64,000 nucleotides of DNA from Callorhinus ursinus (GCF_003265705.1 NW_020312848.1:54660808-54724807); one strand, 5' to 3'. Positions 12,531 to 25,178 are shown, counted from the first letter of the stretch. Numbers and translations are program-made. Notes: generated by a model from the sequence alone, not told the origin.

Positions 12531-14300
12531 CACCACTTGACTGTATTCTATTTTATAAAGATGACTTATCATTGTTTGCTTAATTACTCTTCTATGATGG
12601 AGCTTTTATATTTTTTCTGTTAAAAAGAAATGAGCAACTTTTATGAACGTCTTGTTATATATTAGTTATATTTCTTTTGAATAATTCATAAGAAATGACA
12701 CCAAAAATTGTATGATTGTTTCTCAGGAAAAGAACAGTTTAATGTGAGGAATATCAGTTGTCCTAATTTGTGTTCCTATATCATTTTTAAAGTGGTTAAA
12801 CTGTATCTCATTAAAAATGATGTTAAATTTGTATATGGTAAAATGCTTTCAGAATTCTTAGGATATATTTTTCACATAGGAGTCACATACACAATCAGAA
12901 TGGAAAGAGAAGGTACTTCCTTTTGGAGATAAAGACACTCAGGCTCAGTAAGGTTTGCCTACAAGTCATGTGGCCAGTTAAAAATGAACTGTGGGCAGAA
13001 GTAACCAATGTTTCAGGTAAAGGCTAAGATGCTATAGGAGAGCTTCACTTGTGACAAAGCCTTACTTGTTCAAAATCCACGTGACTTCATGTCACATACA
13101 GCAGACCTGCAGAGCTGAGAAAGGGAAAAGCAAGCAACTTTCATCTAACAGCCGTGACTAGAAGTTGCATTTATTATATCTACTCACACTCCATTGGCCT
13201 GATCTTAGCCACATGCTCTCACCTACTTTCAAGGATGGCTGGGAAATGCAGCCTCTACCTGATCATTCACATTTTGTCAGTAAACATTCTACTAATAAAG
13301 GAGGAGGGTGGAAAGCATAATGAGGACAGCTAGCAGTCACTTCCGTGGTGTCATGTCTGGCCACGCACACGTCAATACACATCTTTATTGTGCATATAAA
13401 CATTCTCATGCTTTCTCCAAGGGAGAGAATCCAGAGTTATAGCCAACAAGAAGTCCATATATCTGGATGGAGCACAGTGCTTTCTAGCACAAGAAGTGGC
13501 CACCTGTGATCCCGTGACTTAAAAACTAAAAGACACATGCCCTCCACATATGTACTTGATGTACGATGGTGGGGTAGAAACAATCTAACTACAACAAATA
13601 CTCAAATTCAAAACAAGAAGGAAAAACAAGTCACAAATCCCACTGACCATGAATTTAGAAGACTTCGTGCTGTGTAAATTCCTTGGTTAACTCAGTTTGC
13701 CATGGGTTCTAGAAATAATTCCTTTGTCCATTGTCCTCTGTAGTCCCTTCCTTTGTCTTCTTGTGGTTTTTTTCTGTGGTCTCAAATGAAAGCAGGGCTG
13801 AGGAATATGTCCTCGTAGCCTTATACTGCAGTGCAGACTCTGGGAAACTGAGGTTGTTTTTGAGGTTCAGCAACCATAGACCAGATTTCTGTAGGCCAGA
13901 CTTGCAGTTAGCAATGATTTCTTTTCATTACTTTGATTCTGGTCACTTCCATTTGAAGTAACCAAAATGAATCTTATCTTCTCTGGTTGTAGCTTTTACG
14001 TCTTTAGGCTTTCATTTATATACTAGTTTCTGGGCTCAGACTACTCTCTCACCTACCTCAATTTAGTGGGGTACTCAATTTTCTTTGAGGCCATCTGAAA
14101 CAGAAGTTTGGAAGGGAGGACAGTATCTTTAAACTGCCCTTGGACGCCATCTGCTCCAATTTTCTGACAAAGAACATTTAATAATGGCAATTTCTAGAAA
14201 GGCTCCCAGCAACCATCCTCTCTTCTGCTGTTTGGGGTTCAGACGTATTTGGCTTTTCTAATCTTCTAAGGTTCAAATTACTGAACTCATAGTTGATTTA
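12531..14300. other. Non-coding DNA with one weak MIR-like remnant
   Basis: About 12925-13000 (gagataaagacactcaggct ... gtcatgtggccagttaa) resembles the complement of a MIR. Nothing else is recognised. Short frames, for example at 13731-13961, show no family features. Confidence 0.4.
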
Positions 14301-14504
14301 GATTGATTTTATTTTTTTGAGAGAGAGAGAGAGAGAGAGAGAGCACACGGGGAGGGGCAGAGGGAGAGGGAGAGAAAGAATCGTAAACAGGCTCTATGCC
14401 CAGCACAGAGCCCAACACGGGGCTCGATCCCATGACCCTGAGATCATGACCTGAGCCGAAATCAAGAGTTGGATGCTTAACCAACTGAGCCACCCAGACA
14501 CCCT
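14301..14504 (-). mobile_element. CAN SINE, older subfamily
   Basis: Has a (GA)n middle and a head of the type gagatcatgacctgagccga then aatcaagagttggatgctta. The aatcaagag spacer marks an older subfamily than copies reading aaggcaga. No convincing target duplication remains. Confidence 0.9.
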
Positions 14505-16160
14505 TTGAATAATTTTTTTTTTGGTAATATATTTGTTTTGGTTACAGTCTTAGTGTTTTAACACTGATTTGTCATACACAGACACTAACATTTCTCTTTT
14601 TTAAATCACTTTGATATTTCACCCTTTTCTTTCCAATAAATTCACCCTTTGACAATTAAATTACCCAAAGAGCTGGCAGGTGGAAGAGTGAACAAAAATG
14701 AAGCTTCCAATCAGTCTGTTCTCTCAACTTGAGATGGCCTCTCTATTTCTAATCCAGATACAATCTTGACTTCAGGAGATCATTACTGTGGCCTCTTTAC
14801 TGACACTGACACTGGTTTCACAGCCAAAAACACCTTCCTGTGAAAAAATATCATATCTTTATACTTTAAGATCAGTGCTTATTTTAATTAAAAGGGCAGA
14901 GAGTATTCCATTAGAATGGTTTTGTTACTTTCAATTTTTTTTGCCAATTGGTTAATTGACCGAATCCATTTCTCTCCTAGTTACTAAAAGCAGAAATCAT
15001 CTGCTAAAGTACACCAACACTTTTACTTTTTCTAGCCACTGACACTGGAGCTGCAGTTCTAGTAAAGGTGTGGCCTGCCTCTAAAATTATCACAGGTAAC
15101 TGTTTACTCAGTGTTTTGCCCCAGTGTGACAAGAGCCACCAGCTTTCTGAGTTACTGTTTACGTCCTCTTGCCTCCCACCAGCCACTGGCAAAGCCAGTA
15201 CCACATATTTTGGGTTTTATTGGGATGATGCCCCACTTTCAGATACTAATTTTTACATTAGGATACTGGCTACTCTTTTGTAACAAAGAGACAACAAAAT
15301 ACATGATTGAAATAATATAGATTTAAAATACATCATTTAAATAACATAGAAGAACATTTTTTTTTTCTCATTTAACTGTACAGAAAGTGATCCAGGGCAG
15401 ATAGGTTGACCCTGCCATTCTCAATATATGGTTTTGATCTCAGATCCAAGGCAATTGAACCCCTTACATCCATTTTTCCAGCTTGCAGAACAGGGGAAAA
15501 AAGGGGGGAGGGGAAAATAAGCACTTTTCTTTTGAAAGATGTGACTTTGATTGACTATTTCATTTACATTTACACTATTTTGGTCAGAAGTTAGTCATAC
15601 TGACACATCTACCTAAAAGGGAAGCAAGAAAATGTAATTTGGCCAGGCAGTCATTTATGTGGTTAGAACTCAGAAGGTTTTATTAGTAAGAGAGAAAAGA
15701 ATGGTTAATGGAGAAAAACGAGAGGCTTCTGTACACTGCTACATACTACGACTGTGCTCTTTCCACCGAACTGACCTTAAGACATAACTTTTTAGAAATC
15801 TAAATTAAGGGAGAATTGAGGGCCAAGGTTAAAAAAAAAAGTACCTTCTGGGGTGCAGGGTGTGAGAAAATATTTACTTCTAAATTTTTACTTAGGCCAG
15901 AATAGCTGTGAACTAAGATACTGAATTACATAGATCTGGAAGACATTTTCAAAATCATCTTGCCTTTAATTTGGACCATATCTAAAGCATCCTGGGAAAA
16001 TGTTAGCCCAATGTAGCCTTCGGAGAGCTCTGAAGAAGGAAATCTCTACCTTCCTTTGGCAATATTTTCTCCCATTTAATTTTGAGAGAGAAGGACCATG
16101 AGATCCCATTCCCCATCCCCAAATCCACATTTTTCCATAGTATGCGGGGTGTAGTGTAAA
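14505..16160. other. Non-coding DNA
   Basis: No repeat or gene is recognised. Opposed frames at 15004-15320 overlap on both strands and have no domain signature. Confidence 0.4.
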
Positions 16161-16625
16161 GATGGTGGACACAGAGCCGGTCTGCCTGGGTTCAAATCTA
16201 GGGAACTGTCGCTCTGCCATGTATCAAGTTAGTGACCCTAGAGCAATACTCAATCTTTTTTTTTTAAAGGAGGACCTTTTTTTTTTTAATTTAATTTATT
16301 TGACAGAGAGAGCACAAGCAGAGGGAGGGAGAGGGAGAAGCAGGCTCCCCACCAAGCAAGGAGCCCTACATGGAACTCGATCCCAGGACCCCAGGATCAC
16401 CACCCGAGCAGAAGGCAGATGTTCAACCGACTGAGCCACCCAGGCGTCCCGAGCAATACTCAATCTTCCCAAATCTGTTTCCTAATCTATAAAAAGAGAA
16501 TCATATTTGAACCCACTTGATAAGGGTGTTAAGAAAATTAAATGGTTTAAAAATGTGTAAAGTATTTAGAGCAATGACTGGTATTTGGTCAATTCTCAAT
16601 GAGTAATAGCTATTATAATCTCCTT
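16160..16625 (+). repeat. MIR SINE split by a CAN SINE
   Basis: The left part (gtctgcctgggttcaaatct, ctctgccatgtatcaagtta) and the right part (atctgtttcctaatctataa, tgttaagaaaattaaatgg, gcaatgactggtatttggtc) follow the MIR consensus in order. The CAN SINE at 16258-16450 interrupts it. The orientation is sense. Confidence 0.85.
16258..16450 (-). mobile_element. CAN SINE with perfect 17-bp target duplication
   Basis: T-rich tail, GA-rich middle and head complement gagccacccaggcgtccc. The duplication gagcaatactcaatctt is exact at 16241-16257 and 16451-16467. The host site is a MIR. Confidence 0.97.
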
Positions 16626-17181
16626 GTATTTTTCCTCAGGTCAGAAGATGCTCCCATAGAAATAATACTGTGTCCTTTACAAAAGCTATTAAATTATATT
16701 AATAACTAAAATTAATCAGACAACATGAACCCACATTATTTTCTATTATTAAAAAGTGTGTTATACTAATACAAATTAATAGCATAAATAAGACAAATTT
16801 TTAAACTACTTAGGAGTGAAAGCCCAACAAATCTTTTCAAGTACCACCTTAACAGGAGGTTTTGCATTAGACATAAAACTATACTAATTACAAAATAATT
16901 CTCTCCTGTTTGTTAAAGCACTTAAACAGTCTCGAAAATTACATCTCAGCTCCAACTTCCAGTGTTCTTGTTCTTGCAGACTATTACAAAATGAAAGCAA
17001 TAAAATGGAATGTTCTTTTTCTTCCTGATTATAACAGTATAATTGAAAGATCAAAAAATGTAGAAAAGTATAAAAAAGAAAAATTATCTGAATTATCTGA
17101 AATTCCCCCAATATAAAATAACTACTACTTACTATTTAGTGAATATTTTCTAGACATTTCTTTGTTAAGTACTATAAATTT

Positions 17182-17370
17182 TATTTTATTTTTTAAGATT
17201 TTATTTATTTGAGAGAGAGAAAGCACTAGCAGGAAGGAAGGGCAGAGGGAGAGGGAGAAGCAGGCTCCCCACTGAGCAAGGAGCTCAATGTGGGGCTTGA
17301 TCCCAGGACCCTGAGATCATGACCTGAGCCGAAGGCAGACGCTTAACCGACTGAGCCACCCAGGTGCCCC
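17182..17370 (-). mobile_element. CAN SINE
   Basis: Full tail-to-head structure ending gagccacccaggtgcccc. The target duplication aagtactataaattt is exact at 17167-17181 and 17371-17385. Confidence 0.97.
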
Positions 17371-17533
17371 AAGTACTATAAATTTAAAAAAAAAATTAAA
17401 CCTTTCTGCTAATGATGGGAAATCCTTCCTACAGATAAAAACTATAAAATCTGAACAAAATTATAAAAAAAAAACTATTTGAAGTCACTGGAAATTATGA
17501 AGTCATGCAAAATCTTAGGAATAGCTTACTTTC

Positions 17534-17825
17534 TTTTTTTTCCATTTTCTTTCTTTTTTCTTTTTTTTATTATGTTATGTTAATCACCATATATTACATC
17601 ATTAGTTTTTGATGTGGTGTTCCATGATTCATTGTTTGCATGTAACACCCAGTGCTCCATTCAGTACACAGAAGACATGAACAGACATTTTTCCAAAGAA
17701 GACATCCAAATGGCCAGCAGACACATGAAAAAGTGCTCAACATTGCTCAGCATCAGGGAAATTCAAATCAAAACCTCAATGAGATACCACCTCACACCAG
17801 TCAGAATGGCTAAAATTAACGAGTC
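17534..17825. mobile_element. 5'-inverted (twin-primed) short L1 insertion
   Basis: The left part (17534 to about 17670) is the complement of an L1 3' end: a poly-T tail, then tattatgttatgttaatc, ending acacccagtgctcc. The right part (about 17672-17825) is plus-strand ORF2 C-terminal coding sequence reading [14 protein letters not shown] ... [14 protein letters not shown]. The whole unit lies between exact copies of aggaatagcttactttc (17517-17533 and 17826-17842). One inserted unit made of two oppositely oriented L1 pieces is the signature of twin priming. Confidence 0.95.
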
Positions 17826-17842
17826 AGGAATAGCTTACTTTC

Positions 17843-18289
17843 AACGATGACTGTTGTATTGGGTAAGAATTGTGAGTCTGTGGTTTTCTTGTCTTGAGTA
17901 TTTCACAAGCTACCCCGAGTCCTCAAACCAGGTTTAGAACTACAGCCTTAGCAGCTCAAGGTGGCAGATAATAAAGTAAAAGGCAGCAGACCAGCTGGAT
18001 ATTTAAGGGGGAAACCCTGTAAGCAAAATAACTGCAGAAGAACTGACATTTAAACATCTAACTATAAATACTGCTCAAAATCTTCGCTGTCTATAAACTA
18101 CCCATGAGCATGGGAGCTCCCTGAACTCTGTTAAAAAGCGGACAGAAACTAAAAGGGGATCTACCTTTGAAACAGAAACCAACTCCTGGTGAGATTTCTG
18201 AGTATTCTCACTTTTGACCGAATGCATTCCCCAGCCCACTCAGGGTTCAAGGGTAGAATTCAAGGCTGGAAAAGAGACTGACAAATTTA
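17843..18289. other. Non-coding DNA
   Basis: No assigned feature between the twin-primed L1 and the older L1 3' end. Confidence 0.4.
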
Positions 18290-18830
18290 CACTTACCACT
18301 GGGCCTAGCAATGCATTCAAAAGACATGAAAACTTATACCCACACAAAGACTTGTAAACAAATGTATGCTGGAGTTTTATTCATAAGACCCCCAAACTAG
18401 AATCAACTCAAATGTCTAACAAGCAAAATAAATTGTATAGGTCTTTAAAAATGAACATTGTTCAGGAATAAAGAGGGGGAAATATGAATATATAGAACAT
18501 GGATAAAAATCTACAACATTATGCTAAGTACAAAAAGCCAGCCACAAAGACTACATACTTAATGATTCCATTTATAAGAAATCCTCGAAAAGGCAAAACT
18601 GCAGGAACAGAATGCAGGTCCATGGGTGCCCAGGGCTGGGAATGGGGTTGTGATCAACTTCAGAGTGACCCAGGATGGATTTTTCAGATGACAGAAATGT
18701 CCCATATCTTGATGTGATGGCAATTTCATCACCCTGTTCATTTGCCTAAACTTACCAAACTATATGTTTAAAATGGGTATATTTTTATGGTATGAAAATT
18801 ATTTCCTAATAAAGCAGTGAAAATAATAAT
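18290..18830 (+). mobile_element. Old L1 (L1M-type) 3' end
   Basis: Follows old L1 3' sequence: acacaaagacttgtaaacaa, ttattcataagacccccaaac, acattatgctaagtacaaaa, gattccatttataagaaatc, ggtatgaaaattatttccta and an A-rich ending (aataaagcagtgaaaa). Heavily diverged, with no intact frame. Confidence 0.85.
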
Positions 18831-18929
18831 ACTCACCCACCTTACATTTTACATGCCAGCCCCCTCCCCAATTACTTTTAATATAATCTGTTATTATTTC
18901 TTCCTTATATTTGGAGGTTTTTCAGGTAT

Positions 18930-19260
18930 TTTTCTGTTACAGCCTTCTAATTTAGTTCTGTTTTGTCACAGAAATACTCTTTATGACTTCTGATCCTTTT
19001 AAATTCATTCAGACTTGCTTTTTATACCAGCATAAATATAGCTTAGTGAATGCTACATTTGAGCTTATAAAGAATGAATATTCTGCTATTGTTGGTTGGA
19101 GTATTCTATAAATGTCAATTATCTCAAGTTGGTTGACAGTATTATTCAAGCCTTCAACATCTTTATGGATTTACAACTTGTTTCCCTTCTTTCATTTTTT
19201 AATTTATCTGAATTCTACTGTTCAAGTCTCCAGATTATAGCAATTAGCCATACTGTACAT
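18930..19260 (-). mobile_element. Old L1 ORF2 fragment
   Basis: The complement of an L1 ORF2 internal region: gacttgctttttataccagc, aagaatgaatattctgctat, tggttggagtattctataaa. It is opposite in orientation to the L1 3' end just to its left, and probably a separate insertion. Confidence 0.7.
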
Positions 19261-19493
19261 TAATTCTTCGTACCTGATTGATTTCCCTACTACACTTGGA
19301 CTCATAGTGGACAAGAATAATGCTTTTTAATCTTCGTGACTTCAGTACTAGTATATTGCCTGATATATAAGAAGTTGTCTACACGTGTTTGATAAACACA
19401 CAAATGATCTAATAATTAAACAATCAATTATGAAAACCCTTGTCATCAGTAGAGTACAAATGAGAAATGTATAGAAATCAGAATGCTATGGAC

Positions 19494-19891
19494 TGAATTG
19501 TGTCCCCTTCCAATTCATATGCTGAAGCCCTAACCTCAATGTGATTATATTTGGACATAGTGCTTTTAGTAGGTAAAGTTAAGTGAAATCCTAAGGGTAG
19601 GATCCTAATTCAGTAGGATTGGTGGCTTTTTAAGAAAAGAAGAGACCTTTCTCTCTCTCTCTCATTCTCTGTCCATGTATATATACTAGTGAAAGGCTAT
19701 GTGAGCACATAGTGATAAGGTGGCCATCTGCAAGCCAGGAAGAAAGTCCTTATCAGAAACAATCAGAAACAGTTTAGGCTGGCACCCTGAATTTGCACCT
19801 CCAGCCTCTAGAACTGTGAGAAATAAACTACTGTTGTTTAAATCATCCAGTCTATGGTATGTAGTTATGGCACCCTGAGCTGACTAACACA
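19494..19891 (+). mobile_element. MLT1-type solo LTR
   Basis: Starts tgctatggactgaattgtgt and runs through gctgaagccctaacctc, ggtggctttttaagaaaag, tctgcaagccaggaagaaag and ctagaactgtgagaaataaa to gctgactaacaca. Nearly full length. No clear target duplication. Confidence 0.88.
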
Positions 19892-22069
19892 GGTTATACC
19901 ATAGATATCTTGAGCAAGACTTACTCACTTAATATGCACTGCCAAAAATTTTTTACAACATTCTCATATACAATTTTCAGAAATTGTTTTATGAATAAAA
20001 GGCTTATAAAAGCCAATATATTAAAATATTTTATTAAAATATTTTGTTAAAAATAAAAAGCAAGTTAAAGGTTAACTTCAAGAAAATGAGATGGTTGTAC
20101 AGTCGAGAGATGAAATAATATAGAATAATTAAGATAAGTAATTTCAAGGGAAACTAACATTTTTACCAAGTATAACATCAATTTCTCTGCACAAACATAT
20201 CACCATGTCACCAGACAAGCTCAGAGATAATGTTATTTTTATTTATTGAATACACAGGTAAGAGTAGCTTTTGAAAAACATGATTGAGATTGTCTTACAG
20301 GTTAACCCCAGGCTAAACATACTTTAACCTCCCAGTCATATTTTATTTGAAGCATGACCAATATCTACATTATCATTTAATAAGCTTAAGAGATGAAACC
20401 ACATACCCCAATCTACTCTCTGTACAAGTAGGCAATAAAGGTAATCTTATAAATATTATAGTAAATACCTTTACTAATGGAATGTTAGGGTCCCATAGTT
20501 CAGTGGGCAGAAACTACCATAACATTGTAATGTAAAAGGAGAAAATCAGAAAGACAGGATCATATTTTTCTCTCAAAAAGATGTCAGAAAGTGAAGACTT
20601 GCAGACTTCCCTGTTACTTGCCTATAGTAGGTAGTTTTGGTTCAAACTCAACACAGTCAATTCACTGGAGAGAGAGAGAGAGGAAAAAAAAAGAAAGATT
20701 CTAAATGGTCAGTCCTCTCTTCAGTGAGCTACTTTTCAAAGAAGGGTGAATTAAACAGTGTACTGTTATGTCTGGTATTTATCAAATACCAAAAGAGCTT
20801 TCTATTTTGAGAAGAGATTTCATATTAAATTGTACAGAGCCAAATCAAAATCAGTGGTTTTATTTAACTCCTCAGTTTTTATATAAACATGGTAATATAG
20901 ATTATGAGATCTTATTCAAACTTCTATGTAGAATTAAATAAAATAATAAAAAACAAGGAAATGCTCAGATACAGCATCTGGCTTGGTTAAAATGTGATTG
21001 TTACATCAGATTAGCAAGGGAGGTTGAGGTCTGGCCAGCTCCTGACTTCCATGGTCTTCCCAAAGGTGCACACAGTCCTGTTTGGGAAGTTGCTATTTAT
21101 ATTATGGCCTTGATGACTATCTTCCAATTTGAAGAGAGGTGAATATAACTTTGGATATACAGGTGTTATGCTTCCCACTGGAAATGTACATATGATTATT
21201 CATTTGCCATTGTCAACTTACCTCTGACTTGAGATGAGCAGAAATGAAAATAAACAAAACCAGTGAATCTAATCCAAAGTCCATTTAGGACATGAGGCTC
21301 AAGATAGGAATCTTTGTGAATGTTTGAAACAGTCTCTCCTTGTCAAGTGTTTGAGAATTTCTTGCCTCCTGTCTGTTCATTGGTAGCATAACTTACCTCT
21401 TTTTTTAAAGCAATTGTATATTTTTGAGATTGCAATGTCCAGTGATTGGCAATACTGTAAGTACTCCTATAAAGGAGTGAGGTTATAGTTATTGTCCTTA
21501 AAGAACTTAAAGCCTTACAAGGGAAGATAATATAATCATACTAATAACTTGATGAAGCAATATGTGCTAAGTCTCTTAAGAGTGGCACAAAGAAAGTGCT
21601 AAAGGAACACTGTTCCTTCTAGGCCTAAGGCCCCAGGGGTGTAATTCAGCTAAACCAGGAGGGCATAAATTCTAACTTTGTCCTACTGCACATTCTCAGA
21701 TGACAGGGCCAGAAGTCTACTCCCATTGAGATCTATATGGCTTTTGCTACACGGACAAAACAAAACAAAACACACCAAAAAAAAACACCCAAAACATTTA
21801 TTTCTGATGACACAAACTTCTATTTGGCTTGGTTAACCTGCTCTCACTTCCCTTAGGAAGGTAATTGAAGTCAAGGAAGTTGCGTGCAGTGATTTGGAGG
21901 TTTGCAACTAGGAAATTCTTAGATTTAGGGGCATATGTAGACTTTCATGTACAAAGTTCTCCATTTTAACCTACTTCAGGCTACCCAGCTTTACTGATTT
22001 ATAGTTAATTAGGATTGAGATTTTCATTGAAAATTCAAATACTTATATGCTTTTTTGTATGCATTTCAG
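19892..22069. other. AT-rich DNA upstream of the candidate exon
   Basis: No CpG-rich promoter-like block and no repeat I can name with confidence. A weak L2-like stretch lies near 21430-21540 (gattggcaatactgtaagta ... ttaaagccttacaagg). A short tandem of TTAAAATATTTT sits at 20020-20050. Confidence 0.4.
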
Positions 22070-22163
22070 ATCATGTCGGCTGAAGCAAATAATTGTAACA
22101 GCATTCAAGAAATGAATGAATACCACAGGGAAGAGCTTCAACCAGCCCTGCCCCTGACAACCT
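22070..22163 (+). CDS. Candidate first coding exon of an unrecognised protein
   Basis: A 94-nt exon-like block. Upstream is a pyrimidine-rich acceptor ending tttttgtatgcatttcag, and downstream a consensus donor gtaagt at 22164. An ATG occurs three bases into the exon (22073), so an upstream non-coding exon is implied. The frame is open to the donor and gives 30 codons plus one base (donor phase 1). It starts MSAEANNCNS and ends LQPALPLTT. The peptide is polar, with no signal peptide or membrane segment. I do not recognise the family. Support: both splice signals, a start codon just inside the exon, an open frame, and a phase-matched second exon at 50682-50707. Against: no upstream exon or promoter is visible, and one short exon can arise by chance. 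Confidence 0.55.
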
Positions 22164-23065
22164 GTAAGTAAATCCTGCTGTGTTCTCTGTTCACAGAAAT
22201 ATCTTTCTGACATCACTTGGGATAGCTGAAAGATTTCTTTTCCTATCAGCTAACAAAATCCCAATACCATTTCCTCACTTTTTAACCATGTCTCAAAATC
22301 CCTAAGAAAGTTTCTGCTATTTGCTATTAGACTTTAACACTAGAATTAAATTCTTTGTACCATATAGAGGCTTAGTTAGTATATGTGTGTATAAGTCCAA
22401 TTGTGATAAATGAACATCATTTGGGCATAAGGTTGAAAGAGGAAATCTGTATTAATTATGGTAAAGAGGGCATAATATATTGTCCTCAGAATGATTCAAT
22501 GAAATTATACCATTGTGCATTCAATGCATTTGATACAGAATTAAAGTAAAGAAAATTCTTCATACTTAAGGTAGGAAAAGTGTAAATGATCTATTTGCAT
22601 CTTTTAAGTATGTCAATAAATAGCTGTCAGTGAGGTAAGATTTTCTTTGTTACTAAGGATCAATAAATAAACAAACAAATAAATAGAATCAAGTCTAACC
22701 TACCCACACCTAATTTGAGCTGACTGGTCAGGTCCAGGAATATTTTTTCTAAGCTATCCGATCTTTTCTGTCTTTTACTTTGCAATTTGCTGCTTATATG
22801 CAGCTTGTGAAAAAATTTTACATACTAAAATGTCTGAAGTGAAAATACTTTTGTTGTAGTTAAACTTACGTAGAAACTGTATGATTTTGCCCATTATTTC
22901 GGTCATCAATTCAGGATCTCATGGTAAAGGAATGTTTAATCTGTGACCCTATATGTTAGTATATTAATTTTTTAAAATTTACCATAATATTATATTCAGA
23001 TTCATAAGGAAGGTTTCAAAATTAGTTGGGTAAAAAAACAGGGTAAGCTAGATATTTTGCCTTTT
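22164..23065. other. Putative intron sequence
   Basis: AT-rich with no recognised repeat until the SINE. It would be the start of an intron of about 28.5 kb if the two candidate exons are real. Confidence 0.4.
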
Positions 23066-23254
23066 TTTTTAAAGATTTTATTTATTTATTTGAGAGAGAG
23101 AATGAGATAGAGAGAGCATGAGAGGGGGGAGGGTCCAAGGGAGAAGCAGACTCACTGCTGAGCAGGGAGCCCGATGCGGGACTTGATCCCGGGACTCCAG
23201 GATCATGACCTGAGCCGAAGGCAGTCGCTTAACAAACTGAGTCACCCAGGCGCC
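23066..23254 (-). mobile_element. CAN SINE
   Basis: Complete element ending gagtcacccaggcgcc. The target duplication ctagatattttgcctttt is exact at 23048-23065 and 23255-23272. Confidence 0.97.
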
Positions 23255-23272
23255 CTAGATATTTTGCCTTTT

Positions 23273-24721
23273 GGAAGGTAAAATTAATGAGACCCCATAG
23301 AAAAACATAATTTTTCTGATATCCAAACTGATCTCTTGCCATCTTTTGAAAATTCATTTATTTTTAAGTTTAGTTGCATGCAATGATACATTTCTGAATA
23401 CTCACCACTTGAGAATTCACAATACAATATGCTTTAACATTACCATGTGACATAGATATTACTAAACAGGTTAATTTTGTGTGATCTTCTGAAGAAAAAA
23501 ACAAACACCTCAACTGTATTTAAAAATGTTTTCTTCTATTCACTTAACTCTTAATTTCTCAGTGAGGAATGGCCTCTACAGATTTACCAAAACGGGTACC
23601 TAAATATCACTGAACATTAACTTAATATAAAGAATTTTCCACCTGAGGGGATACCTTTCTTCATGAACTTGACACTTCACCTCTTAAGATTTATAGTTCT
23701 TGACTAAAACTGGAAGTAATTTATAGTTTCTGACTATAAAAGAAATCTGAAGACTAAAGATCTATGATTGGTTCAGCCTCACCTAACTGATGGCAACTGA
23801 ATTATATGAGTGCCTGTTACTTTTAACTAGTCAAAACACACCATACCAGCACACATGCATACATGTGTACACACATGTACACACTATTTTAAATAAAAGC
23901 CTGAGTCCTGTGGTCAGTCATTTCCAAGGACTAAGTTGTATACCTATGGGTAGTAGGTTTAAAACAAAGAAGATGGTAAATGACATACAATTATATTTTT
24001 AGAAAATTTTAAACCCAGGATTAAGCCGGACATTAAATATGCTACGTATAATTCTTTCTAACCCAGTGGAGTTTCATGATATGTTATGGTTTTCTTTTTC
24101 TAGACTAGCAAGACAGCAGTTTGGCAATTTGTCTTCCTATCAACAGAATGAGAAGTCCATTTGGTCACTACATTTGAATCCTTAGAATTAGATTCCCTTA
24201 ATGTCACTAGGCACTAAGGGGCACTGGGTATTGTTTTAACAACTAATATCTGAGTCCCTAATTCATGATTCAGGAACTACCTTAACATCTCCGGACCATA
24301 GGGAACTCTCTTCAACAGCACCAGGAGTGCTGTTGTCACACTCTTGGGATTTTCAGTGGTCAAAATGACTCCTCTCTGGCTTTGTTGAGACCATTTCTGC
24401 ACAGCACATCCACTGATCTCAAATTGCATTGTAATAAACTTTTAGGGTATCTACTATGTAGAGTGAAGAGAAACCTGAAGCAAGTTATGTTAGGTCTATT
24501 TTTGAAGAGAGGGATTATACTTTATATTGTTCCTTTCTTTAAAATGTTGGTATCTATTGGTCAGTGAGTAATAAAATCCTACATAGCAAAGATAGTTGAA
24601 ATTTTTGATGGTGGGTACTGTAAGAATTATTTTTCTTTTTGAGCTACTACTTAGTCCTTACTTTCTCCTGTCTTCCCTTCCCTTGCCTTTTATTTCTTTA
24701 TTCCATGACATAATTTTAATA
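23273..24721. other. Putative intron, no assigned feature
   Basis: AT-rich with a short ACAC-rich patch near 23845-23885. The frames at 23790, 24382 and 24596 have no family features. Confidence 0.4.
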
Positions 24722-24725
24722 CTAG

Positions 24726-25178
24726 TGTTAGGGCCAAAGGCAGGCAGTCCCAAGATGGGCCACTTTGGCATGAACAACATTTTGAGTTAAAAGCAATTAA
24801 AACCCAGAATATTCAGGAAAAGCTATTTACCTCCCCTTCAATTGCCTACCTGTACCAGGAAAAGAGCTATTAACAGAGATTCCTCTTTACCAAAAATTTA
24901 TCTGCATAATAGGTCAATTTTTGTTTTCCAAACATCTCCTCTCACCTTCCTGCAAACAGTCTTTCTCCCCTTTGTATAGTAAGACCCCTTCCCCTCTTCT
25001 TAGCTTGTATAAGCATCATATCACCTCACAATCTTTGGAATTTCCCTGTCTGTGTGGATTCCCCATACCTACACGATAACATATGATTTTCTCCTGTTAA
25101 TCTGCCTCATGTCAATTTGATTCTTAGTCCAGCTAGAAGGACCTTGAAGATCAAAGGAAAAATACTTTATCCCTAACA
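24726..25178 (+). mobile_element. Complete solo LTR, class I ERV-like
   Basis: A 453-bp unit begins TGTTAGGG and ends CCCTAACA, a perfect 8-bp terminal inverted repeat of the TG...CA type. It is flanked by the same 4-bp duplication, ctag, at 24722-24725 and 25179-25182. A 4-bp duplication is typical of gammaretrovirus-like (ERV1) elements. A weak TATA-like gtataag lies near 25006. There is no internal retroviral sequence and no second LTR copy nearby, so this is the product of LTR-LTR recombination. The family name is not assigned. Confidence 0.9.
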
